Source: Loripinus fragilis (lineage: Eukaryota > Mollusca > Bivalvia > Lucinida > Lucinidae). Taken from it: 64,000 bases of DNA. Made by a program: the position numbers and the translations under genes. Under the pieces are notes generated by a model that saw only the letters and a program-made list of their open reading frames with translations, searched no databases and was not told the DNA's origin. The stretch is from positions 31,407,601 through 31,471,600 of the forward strand of contig OZ026521.1 of assembly GCA_964019695.1 (NCBI GenBank), read 5' to 3'. Positions 10,770 to 22,902 of this stretch are shown piece after piece. Position 1 is the first letter of the stretch. Each line of letters starts with the position of its first letter.

Positions 10770-11586
10770 ATGGCTGCTGATATTACATCAACACAAACAA
10801 CCCTTCCCAGCTCCAGCTCTGAGCTGGATACCAGTTTCAGCTATGGGTCAACGAAAGCTACTGTTGCTAAGCAACCAGAGTTGGGTATTGAACCTACAAA
10901 AACATTGTCATCGTCATCTCAACATAACACAGAAACCCTGAAGCTTGAGAGCCTTCAGCCCAGTGTTAAGGCTGAACCCAGTACTTCTAGTCAATTTGCC
11001 ATGCAACATGCAACTCAGTCATTGCCTAGCAACGATGTAACTATCGCAACAACATCATATACCTCAGGAGATTCTTCAGTTGATCAAAAATCACAGACAG
11101 TAGCTGTTGGAGTTCCAAGTGATTCCCCTATTACCTCATCAGTTTCCATAGCAACAAAAGCCACATCAGTGCCAAAAAGTGTTCAGCCTAGCACCACTGT
11201 ATCAGCATCAAAACACTTACAGAGTAGTTCATCATCAGTCGCTACAGGTGACTCGGTTACATCAAAATATGAGCCATCTGTGTCTGAGACAGTTTCGGCT
11301 ACAAGTTCGCAGGCTGCTGGACAGTCTGTCAGTGTGGGTTTGACCCTATCATCATCTACCGCATCACTACCATCAGGATCATCAGTTAAATCATCATCAG
11401 TAACTTCAGACTATGCAGCAACTTCTAGAGAACTTTACACAACAATGACACCTAGTAAGACAGAGTTTATACCATCAGGTTCGAGTACAGGGTCCTTCAG
11501 GACAACACCTGTGGCATCGTTGACCATGACACCAAGTGTGAAGCCGGTGACAACTGACGGTGGAGGTTCATCACCATTGTTTGGAG
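10770..11586 (+). CDS. Exon 1 of the model: Ser/Thr-rich mucin-like ectodomain
   Basis: The open frame of 272 codons is dominated by Ser and Thr (roughly 40 percent), with Val, Ala, Pro and Lys, and contains no Cys. This is the composition of an O-glycosylated mucin-like stalk. It ends at a strong GTAAGT-like donor after Gly at 11586 (phase 1). Two good acceptors lie upstream, ending at 10738 and 10768, 30 bases apart and both phase 2. The exon is therefore probably internal, and the Met at 10770 may not be the true start. No signal peptide is seen at this Met. The exon end could be alternative, because the frame stays open to 11693. Confidence 0.62.
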
Positions 11587-14500
11587 GTAAGTTAAATTGG
11601 ACATCTTCGCAGGCCACTTCATTCCTTTTCTCTTTGTATTGTTGGCATTTTAACATGTATGAGCAGAATAACTTTCATGCTCAGTTGAGTTGAGCATAAC
11701 CTCAGGGCCTGGTAAGCATGCACAGAAATAACATTGGTGAAAATTTTCAGGATTATTCCTGAATTCAGGATTTCAAGACTGACTTTCCACAGAAAGTCAG
11801 CCTCAAAATCCTGAATTAGGCAGATTTTGATAGGTTCTCTTATTTATTTTCAGTTCATCTTTGGGCAATTGACCATTTAAACTTGAAATTGTTAACACTT
11901 TGTAGGCATACAGCAAGTTTTGAGATTTGAATTTTGAAGGTTCAGGATTTTTGAAATTTTGAATATTCACCCATGAAATAACTGACCATTGTGATCTGAC
12001 TGAAAAAAAGATTGACATTTGGATTGAATGCTCGTGTATTATTGAATTTATTAAACAAGTTGGGGAAAAGAGATAAAATGCGAGGCTTGTCGAGCATTTT
12101 ATCACTTTTTTGCAATGAGTTTAATAAATTCAATAATACACGAGCATGAATATTAGATTCTATTTATCACAGGACATTAAAATCACTTGGAAATTGCATT
12201 TTAGAATCAAACAAACAAAAACGAAAATAATTTATTAAACAACTTGGGGAGAAGAGATAAATTGCAAGACTTGCTGAGCATTTAATTAGTTTTTGGCCAC
12301 GAGTTTAATAAATTCAACAATACATGAGCATGAATGTTAGATAAATTCATATGACACTAAAAGTACTTTGACATTGCATTTTTTGGCGTGCAAAGATCAA
12401 GATTTTGCCATACATATGTGACATTGTTATGACTGTCATTACATAACATTACTAAATCTGTAAACCACTAGTGGTCTATCAATTTTAATACATGGCGGTA
12501 TAATGGTTATATCACTCCCAGACACCACATCATATGATAAAACATTTTTACTGCGCTGTTGTCAGTGGATGACATGATACACTATCGCTGTCACAAAAGT
12601 GCATTCTAATGTTGCTCTCACGAAAGTACATTCTAATGCACTTGCTTTGTAATGCCACGTTTGATTGGATAATGTCAAATATTTGTGACAGTATATCCTA
12701 CGATACTGTCAGAAATAGTTTGATGTCATTAATTATAATTACGTCACACTTCGTTTGATGACATGCGGCTTAATGCGGTTGCAACGCTCCAATTTGAGAT
12801 GAGAATGCAGAAGTGCATTAGATAGAATGGGGATAACCATATTCAAAATTTTCATTTGGGGAGGTATATCGTCCGATATACGGTCGGAAATCACGTTTTA
12901 CGACCGTATATCCGACGATATACCTTCCCAAATGAAAATTTTGAATACAGTTATCCCCTAATTAGGTTGTCCACAATTTTTTTGACCATTATTTTGATCT
13001 TCCTTCATTTTAGTAGTTGGTTGCACATTATTGCAGCATAAAAAGAAATGCCACACACTCAATTAACATGTGCCTATGACCTAGTCAGAGAAAATCCATA
13101 TTTTAACAAGGAAATTCACATGCTTAAATTTCGAACATTAGGTTTCCTGCCAAAAAGGCCTAGACAAACAATGCAGACGCTAATCAGAAGAAGCAGTCTG
13201 ATGAGGGTCTTCCCTGTATGCTTTTCTGACAAGTGGTTAGATAAGGGTCTTCCCTGTTTGCTTTTCTGACAAGTGGTTAGATAAGGGTCTTCCCTGTTTG
13301 CTGTTCTGACAAGCGGTTTGCGAAACCCAGCCTTGATAACCAACATTTGAGAACAAGAAAAGTGTTTGAAATTTTAGAACATTTACTATAAAATACCAGG
13401 CCTTTAGTTAAGAGTGCATAACACTAGCAAAAAAATATTTTTCTTATTTCTTAACCAAAACATATGTTGTGGGTACTCAAAAGAACCGTCTCAATGAGAC
13501 GGTTCCTTTGAGCACCCAAAACATCTGCTAAAAGTTATGGGTAAGAAAATATTTACAATTTTATGCTGAAAATTTTTGTTTATCTAAATCTGTGAATACT
13601 CTTTTCAGGGGGTACCAATGATATTCTTCTGTATGTGGCTATACCCCTCTGTGGTGTTGGTCTACTCATATTCTTGGTAATATGTATTGTTTGTATCAGG
13701 AAGAGGAAAGCCAAACAAAAGGTAAACTTTTTTATCTTGAACTCTGCATTCTGGGATTATTTTTACTTTTTTTCAAAAATTAAAGTTTTCAAAATATTAT
13801 TTCAGGAGTACCATCATAGTGTCAAACAGTTTTAGATCCTTATCAGTCCCAACATTTTGTCATGTTTTGTTGGGCCTGATCTGGGTTCAAAGTGTGATTA
13901 TCAGTAGATGAAATTAGCAGGCAAAGAGTTAAAGTGCCATTTAAAATCTAGATGACATTTTCAAATTTTTTTTGCTTGTTAAAACCAAATAACAAGATTT
14001 GATGAAAAGTATTTTTAAAAAAAAAAAAAATCCTAGACCACAAAAAAACCCAAAACATTCAGAACTCCGCGACCCAATTCATATCAGGCTTCAGATGCAT
14101 GGATGTATGAAAGGTGTAGTATTATGTACGAAAAGCTGAGAAAGGAAAAAAAAACAGCAGGGGTTTCATTAACTTTTTTGGCATCCGGGTATCAAGGCAA
14201 AGTAGGCGGGTGATTTGACAGTATATAGACTCTATACAAATTTATCAAAAGTAGCAGGGGAAACATGCCTGAGTAGAAGGGGAAAATCCCCGCCTCCCTC
14301 CTCTTAATGAAACCCCTGAAACAGTTCCATAGCTCCTCAGTTATGTAGGCAGCTCAATTAAGATTGATTATTCTGGCAACCAACAGGTAGAAAAAAGTTT
14401 TCATTTTTCAAAAAACATATTGTCATAGCCTCTTCCTTTCTTGGATGTCTATTTTGCTGCAGTTGATCTTGTTATTATGTTGGCATGAGTTACTGCCCTT

Positions 14501-17500
14501 TTTTTTATTCTAGAGACATTATTAGAATGGGAAAACATATTTTAAGACTGAAGCCAAATTATATAGTGTACATAAAGCTGTGAGCTTTTTAAAACTCTTT
14601 CCTTACTGGCGGCAACTTGTGTCATCTGCTAATAACCCTTGCACATAGTTTGGACCCAGGTTAGGACGGACATTCTGACAGAATAGTGTTTGAAAGAATT
14701 TTTTTTGAATATTTATTTTGAAAAAGTCAGCAGATGACAACAAAAGCATGAACAATTACCCAGCATGCAAAGAATTGAAAAAAAGTCATTTTACAAAGTG
14801 TATTATGCTGCATGAGTAAATGGCAGATGTTTATAACATCATGCTAGCAACTGCAACGAATGAGATTATCTCCCTCCCTTGGGAAACCCTACCTTTCTCT
14901 GCAGATGAGATTATAAAGGTTATGAGCCAACACCTGCAAAAACACATAGGGACCACAACACATGAACACTTTCCTCATTTGCTTAGTACCAAGTTTAGAA
15001 TAAACAGTTTCAATTTTGTGCAAGTTACTTAGCAGTAAACTAAAGCAAACTGGAGCGAATCTTGAGCGCATGACAGACCACTTATGATGGACAAAAAATG
15101 ATCCTAATAGCTCACCTTGAGCCAAATTTGGCTCAGGTGAGCTAAAAAGAGGTCACAAAATTTACTGTCTTCTGCAGTATGATTGGCTCTTTAACTCTTT
15201 GCATGCCAGGAAATTTGACATGTTTTTGGCCGTCTGCTGATTTTTTTTCAAAATTAACGTTTTTGAAAATTTATTTCAGGAATACCGTAAGTGTCAAAAC
15301 AGTTTGGATCCAGATCAGGCCTGACGCTAGCGTCAGGCCTGATCTAGATCCAAACTGATTGTAAAGGTAGTCAGCAGACGACACTAGAAGGCAAAGATTT
15401 GAGGGTTAATCATCGGAAGCGTGATGATATTGCCATCTGCTTCTGTGCTCATATAAACATTGTAAAACAACACTTGAGAATAATTCACAACTGCAGCAAC
15501 ATACCTAAACTACCATACTCACTCTGCATGCTGGGTAGTTTTTAGCTCACCTAGTCCGTCGTCATTTTCAAAAATCTTCTCCTCTGTAACTACTGGGCCA
15601 GTTGAACTCATATTTCATATGGAGACTCCTTAGGACGGGGGAACGAAAGTTTGTTCAAATGGTCCTGGTCACATGAATAATTCACAACTGCAGCAGCATA
15701 CCTAAGCTACCGTACTCACTCTGCATGCTGGGTAGTTTTTTTTGCATTCCGAACTAAGATGTACAATGAGGGGCTACTTTGATCACATGATAGTGTGAAA
15801 ACTATTGGAGAAACTACAGACATAGAACCTAGATCCAGGCATGCTGCCACTACCTAACCCCCAACTTCTGGTAGAGTCTGCAACTACAGGTTGCTGGGGT
15901 TTGCTGAATAGATATAATAAGAAAAATCTTGGCCACATAGCAAAAAATAATTTTCTTATTTCTCAACCAAAACATATGTTGTGGGGGAAGCGCAGTGGCT
16001 CAGTGGTAGAGCGCTTGACTCGAGACCGAAGGGCCGCGGGTTCGAGCCTCACAGGCGTCACTGCCTTGTGTCCTTGAGCAAGAACATTAATCCTAGCTTA
16101 GTACTGGTTCAACCCAGGAAGACCCGTTCCTTTAAAACTGAAAGAGTGTTGATGGGACATAAAGAATCAAACAAACAAAACAAATATGTTGTGGGTACTC
16201 AAAAGAACCATCTCAATGAGACGGTTCTTTTGAGCGCCCAAAACATATGTTAAAACGGATGAGTAAGAAATATTTAGAAGTTTGCACTCAAAAATTGTGT
16301 TTATCTAAACCTGTGATAATCGCAAACCTAGCCTGCTGGCGTCATCTGCTGATAATCTTTGCAAACAGTTTTGACCCCGATCAGGCCCAGCAAAAAATGT
16401 CGGGTCCTGATCTGGATCCAAACTGTTTGACACTGAAGATATTCCTGAAAGAATTTTTCGAAAAAGTTGATTTTGAAAAAATCAGCAGACAACAAAAAAG
16501 TATGCAAATTACCTGGCAGTAGGCACAGAAGTTGGAATGGAATGAGGTGAATAAGAGTATGAAGACACATTGTGCCTTCCTTGTTTACAGATTGTTTGTT
16601 TGTTTGTGTTTAATGTCCCACCAACAGCTAAGGTCATATGGGGACGGGGCCACAGCTTGAAGTTCATCAGACAGACTGGAGAAGCCGGGGATCAAACCCT
16701 CAACCGCTGATTTACATGGCGAGCGATATCTCTACTATAGCACAGCGGCTCCTTTGAAATTGTTTACAGAATACTCTAAGACAAAAGATATTTTTTTCTT
16801 GTCCAATGCATGACCTTATCTTCAAATACCTGGCTTTGTTCCCACCTGGAGGCCTAATATTACAGACTGGTTTCTCAAACCTGATGTCTGCAAGTCATCA
16901 ACCCATATGATCCTATTAGCTCTTACCATAGAGATAAAATGTTGTATAATCCTATAGAATTTGCAAAGTTACATTGTACAAAATATGATTGAATTAAGAA
17001 TATATAGAGGATCTTACATGAGTACTCATGTTTTATTTATTAAATGAGTTGGGGAAAAAAGATAAAATGCGAGCTTGCCGAACATTTTGTCTCTTTTTCG
17101 TAGCAAGTTTAATAAATTCGATACTACAAGAGCATTGAATGTTAGATTCTATTTATCATATGACATTAAGATTACTTTGAAATCTCATTTTGCCATTAAA
17201 GCCTTATAATTTTGTCATGTGAAAAGCCCTTTAGTGTCCTCTGCTGATAGTCTTAAAATTGCAAACAGTTTGGATCCAGATCATAAAACGTCGGCCTGAT
17301 CTGGATCCAAACTGTTTGACACTCTGATGGTATTCCTGAAAGAATTTTTCGAAAAATATGATTTTGAAAAAATCATCAGACTATAAAAAAGACATAAAAA
17401 GTATGCAAAGAGTTAATTAACCCTTAAAGCGCCAAGTAAAAATGCATCTGAAAATGTGGTCTGCTGAAGTTGTCTGCTGCAAAAACTGCCTAACATTACT

Positions 17501-20500
17501 GATGAATTAAGTATAGAAACAAACAGCATGGACCCAGAACAGACTGCTCCTATAGGAGCAGTCTGATTTGGGTCCACACTGTTTGCCATAGAGGCTTCTT
17601 AAACATTTCAGCAGACGAGAAAAGCAGATGACTATTGTTGCGATTGGCGCATTAAGGGTTAAAGCATATGTAGTAATAATCAGGGTGTATTATGGCTTCT
17701 GTTTCAGGGATCCCCAGGAAGACACCCAGTTCCTGACCTATGGGTGAATGCTAATGCTGAAGTTCCCCTGGGGCCTATAGACCAACATGACAATGTCAAC
17801 AGCAGGGAAGTCTTTGGTGGACATAGATTATCAGGTACCCTGTCTATTCTTAGATTATTAACCCATTACCTCATTGAGACACCTTCAGACGCCTTTGAAA
17901 TATCATGTATTTGAAAATATTATGGAAAATAATATATAATATATAATATTTTCAAAAATATTCAAATCTAAACTTAAATTATTCTTGAATTTTTTCAATG
18001 TTGTCTAAAAATAGAAAATGATGTCATGATATAAAAATAGCCTATGGAGTAAAGGGTTAAAGGTAACGAGGTGCACAGTGCCTCAGTGGTAGGATTGAAG
18101 GGTCCCTTGTTCAAGCCTCGCCAGAGTCACTGTGTTTTGTCCTTGAGCAAGATGCATTATCCTCTGCTAAGTACTGTTTTAATGCAGGAAATGTCCAACA
18201 TGACTGAAAAATTCTTGACTAGGACCTGAAGCATCAACTCAATCACGCAATCTTATTACAGTCAAATCTGTGTAAAACGGCCACTCTCAAAAAGACAGAA
18301 AATTTGTTTTCAAGACCAATTATGACTTAATGCCAGTCAAAAGTGAGAGCATTCTGCAATACTTTCGACCTTCAATAAGCTACCATTTGTCATTAAGATC
18401 TTTATTTTGTCTATTTTTGAGTGGCCATTTAACACAGGTTTTACTGTACTCAGCCAAAACAAAATGTGTTAAGTGTCGGTGAGTCTCGAACCAGTGACCC
18501 CCTCAATCTCAAGTCAAACTACCACTGAGCCACTGCGCTACCTAGAATAATTCAGACATTACTCCCTCATATCATTTTTTTTAAACCAAGTGAAAATAAG
18601 TGAAAATATTGTTTTAATTGTTAATTTTTTCTTCATATATATAGTAAAGATTATTATCTTTTTGTTTTGCTGCATGTTTCCTTAAATATATGATGCCAAA
18701 CTCGTTTAACATCTTTTAGTTTTAAAATTTGATGCATGATATTTATAGAATATGTAGTTATTCGGCTGTATTTAGACATGGGTTTTCCCCATCCAAAGAT
18801 ACATCTTTTAACTCTTTGCCTGCTAGTTTCTCACGCTGATAACTTTCACAAGCAGTTTGGACCCATATCAGGCCCTACAGATTGTCAGGCTGATCTGGAC
18901 AGAAACTGTTTGACACTCTGGAAGTAATTGCGAAAGAAATTTTTGAAAAAGCTAATTTTGAAAAAAATCAAAAGACACAAAAAAGAATGCAAAATTACCC
19001 AGCATGAAAAGAGTTCAAACAAATATAGATTTCTTTTCGATTGATTTGGAAGAAAAAATTAAAGCATACTTCAGTTATGCACAAGACTGGTTACAAGATT
19101 ATGGTAAATTTTCTAAAATTCGAACACTTTTTTTCTTTCTATTCCAAACTAAAATGTTCGTTATCAGGGCTGAAATTCACAAGATGCTTGTCAGAATAAC
19201 AAACAGGGAAGAACCTTATCAGACTGTTTCTGAAGAAGCGGTCTGATCTGGGTCTGCACTGTTTGTCTAGCCCTTTTTGCCAGGCAACTAGTGTTCGAAA
19301 TTTTAGAACATTTTAATATAACATATTTTGGGGATGAAAACCCTCTATCTAAAAGTTGGATAAATACAGCGATTTTAGTTTCTCAGCTTCTCCATTGTAA
19401 TCTTGACTTGTATATAATTTTGCTACAATATTCTACCTAATAAACGCACATATAGACTGGCTCCAGTCCTTAAAACAATTTTTCATCAATGTGTCATATA
19501 TACGTTTGTTAATCTAACTCTGATGGCTCTGTTTTAAAAACAGAGCCATCAGAGTTAGACTAGCTAAAAGTATATGACATGACACATTGATAAAAAATTG
19601 TTTTAAGGACTGGAGCCAGTCTAGCCAGCACTTTGAGGATTAATTGCATGATATGAACTTTGATGTCCAGTCAGTGCAGTGCTCTATTTTATATATATAT
19701 ATATATATATATAAGTTCATTGTGTGGATGAAAAAAAAAGTGTGGATCCCCATCAGCTGGCTTCAATTGAAGCCAGCTGATTGGGATCCATACTTTTTTT
19801 TACAAAAGAAGGTAAAGAATTTATAAAGTGTTATGTGCAAGTGAACTCCTAAGGCAGAATATGGTTTTACAAAACTGTTCTGAAATTTTGTACACTAGTT
19901 ATAAAATTTTGGTTTTGAATTCTTGTTGGATTCGGAAGCAGAGTAAAATTGGATGGGCATGTTGCATTTACTCATTGTAAGTGTGAAAAATCGAGGTACA
20001 AGGGTTAGTCAAAAATAACTGAGCCCTACCTCATTATATCTTAGCCTCACATTGTAGACAAGAAATGTGATCATCTTTTATAAGTATAATATGTCAAAGA
20101 CGTTTTGACCCAAAATAATTACCACGATGAAGCTTCCGTTATGGTTGCTAGGCAACTAAAGATGGTCAGTCAGAGCGATGCATTCATGATCTTCGCCACC
20201 AGGAAAATACAGTATGTCTTAAAACAGCTTGTGGGCTTGATAGTTTTTGAGAAAGGCATATTTGACCTTTATTTGAATAACAATTGTCTTATTGTCTTTT
20301 CATTATACTTGGTTCGTAAATGTTAAGGTGAACACTGATTGCATGCGTTGCCTAGCAACAAAATAAGTCAAAAGTTCACTAATTTTCAAATACATGAGGA
20401 TTGTGTTGCCATGGAAACAGAATCATTTACTCCAAACAAGGAATTTAATATAACAGAGGGCTTGTTTGTGTATGCAGTACCGCAAAAGCATTATTAGGCT

Positions 20501-22855
20501 ATTATTTTATGATTTCTATTAAAATTGTGTGAATATGAATGTAGGTGGGGTAAATTATAGGATTTGAGGCACGTAAAAAATTGCTAAATTCTGAAATCAG
20601 ACTACCACAGCATCTATAATTTGGGGTCAGTTCTTTCTTTTCTGTGGCACTGAGGAGGTACATGTAATAGGTATCAAACGACAGTAAATGCAGCATTACA
20701 TTGGCATTATCGTTTCCATGGCAACGCTTAGATATTGATGTATTACAGCGTGAACGCACCCGTTCGACAGGTCATGTTCGGTTCCCTAGCAACCAGTATA
20801 TAAAGCCTACCAACAGATATAAATTAGGTTATTGAATGGAAGGCATATAATTGCGATGAAATATCATTTAAATATGTGTCCATTTTACTTGAATTAAATG
20901 TTATAAGGTAGGGCTCAGTTATTTTTGACTAACCCTCGTATTCTATCTCTTTGGAGGTAAAAAAGTAAAAAGAATTTTTAGTTGATGGTTATATATGTAT
21001 TCTCAGTACAAAGATTTTGTTCTAAAATCTGAAATTTCCTGGGCTGTACATACAGGAAATGCAAAGATTGTCTCAGAACTTAAAGTACATTGTCAACTAC
21101 GGTAAATGTTCTAAAATTTCGAACACTCTAAAATTACGAACACCTAAAATTATCGCCGAAAATAATTTTCAAAACATCCTAAAAAATCGAACACTGACCT
21201 TTTTTGGAAAAGTGAATTTCTAAAATTACGAACACAAGTTATTTTCGGCGGAAAATCGATGTCCGTTTATGCTCGGTTTACTTATACCGTACAGCGAAAT
21301 TTGGAAGGTTCCATTCTACTTAATTGGGTAATCTGGCATGTGACGTTCTTTTTCGCATGCGGAGCGCAAGACTATACTTTTTGTCTGCTAATTGTGTGAT
21401 GCATGCTTTCAGATAAGATCAAAGGCAAAAGCGCATTTAAAGCACGGACTTTTCTACATGAACGTGACAAAGTTCATATATGTTATTGTGCATCTATCGA
21501 CGGAAAACAGTGCAGGCTCAAATATTTTTAAAACCCTTCATTGGCGAAATGTTTACCTATAAGAAGCATTCGATCCATCGGAATTCTTCAACAATGGTCA
21601 TTAACATGGTCACAGACATTAAACAGACATGCCTCGAGCAAGGATTAGGAGTTACATTTACCGCGAGAAAACGCCCGTCTAAGCTTATATTCACCATGAA
21701 GGACTTGGGTCATACGCTGTCTGGTCGTCAAAATTGAACATAAATTTTGCAAGCAACAGTAGATGTTACTACTTTAAAAAAAGCCATGCAAACCACTGCA
21801 TTAAGCAACAGAGTAAACTTGCGAAGTTGGTTTGCTTATACAAACTTATATACAAAAGGGCCTTTTTCAAAGTTGTGGTTTGAGTCGTGAGACACAAAAT
21901 TAATCCATTCAACATAAAAGCGGTGATGCTCGACATACCAGAGCCATCAATGCTGAATTGAGAATGCAGACTTGCACAGGCTCATCTGAGTCTTTGTCGC
22001 ACGTTGTAAGTACCAAAATATCATGAAATTATGTCCATCGACAGTTTAATTTCAATCGAGCCGGTTCACACGCACTGCTTGCATGCCCGGATCCAGAACA
22101 TTTTGTCAGAGGGGGGTAGTGAGAGAGGACCGAAAAGCCACTAAAAATGGACCACCATCGGCCCATCAGCGAAACGCCTCTGAAATGGCGTTTTGCTGGC
22201 GTGTCAGTGGCCCACCATTGAATGCTGGCTTGGTAGCCGGATCAATATTGCTAGGAAACCCTATATTTTTCTGATTTTTCAGGGGGGGGGGGGGGGGGGG
22301 ATGGCTCCGGACCACCTGTCTCCCCTCTGGATCCGCCCATGGCATGCATCTGAAAGAAGGTACTTGTCTGAAATGTTCCGTGATCATCGGACGCAAGGTC
22401 GGACTAGATTATAACTCTTGGTATACTTGTTTGCTCCTGATCAGGCACGTCGGACGATCTGCAGGTCGTAAAAGTAGAGAGAGAGAGCGAGAGAGTGTGT
22501 GCGAGAGAGAGAAAGAGAGAGTGAGAGACTGTACGGTGTTTGCACACGAATCTTTTGTTTTGGCTTGGTTTCTTAGAATATCGAAACACAATGTTTGTGT
22601 CAGTCAATCAATCTTGTTACAACTGCTTCCGATGAGGACCCAAAACCCAAACTTATCGTGCGCATCGGCTTTTGTACGGCAAAGTCGGACATTCCACAGT
22701 ATTAACGCTTTGTGTACACACATTTTTAAATTGACGAAACATTCTATCCTGAATACCATTCGGGTCTGATCTGGATCCAAACCGTGTTCGAGAGAGAGAG
22801 AGAGAGAGAGACTGGTGCAAACACATCAAAGTAAACATTGCATCGGGGGATCGAC

Positions 22856-22902
<47 letters not shown>

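Larger units (their letters stand above)
19998..20941. mobile_element. Mariner-type non-autonomous element with five RFX X-boxes
   Basis: Ends are inverted: ACAAGGGTTAGTCAAAAATA at the left, and TATTTTTGACTAACCCTCGT at the right, flanked by TA. The GAGGGTTAGTCAAAA-type tip resembles mariner ends. Inside are five X-box-like palindromes: 20144-20156, 20347-20359, 20405-20418, 20712-20725 and 20781-20793. No transposase motif was found in its short ORFs. Confidence 0.7.

Noticed and set aside
11587..11693. Read-through of exon 1 to the stop at 11693
   Set aside because: A strong GTAAGT donor at 11587 and a frame-matching transmembrane exon fit better; retained only as a possible secreted isoform.
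15986..16060. tRNA gene with good A and B boxes
   Set aside because: It is the head of a SINE with a target duplication and tail; cloverleaf arms do not pair properly.
20105..20326. Mariner transposase fragment
   Set aside because: The short ORF lacks helix-turn-helix or DDE/D motifs.
22344..22769. 141-codon ORF with Arg-Glu repeats
   Set aside because: Translation of GA microsatellites.
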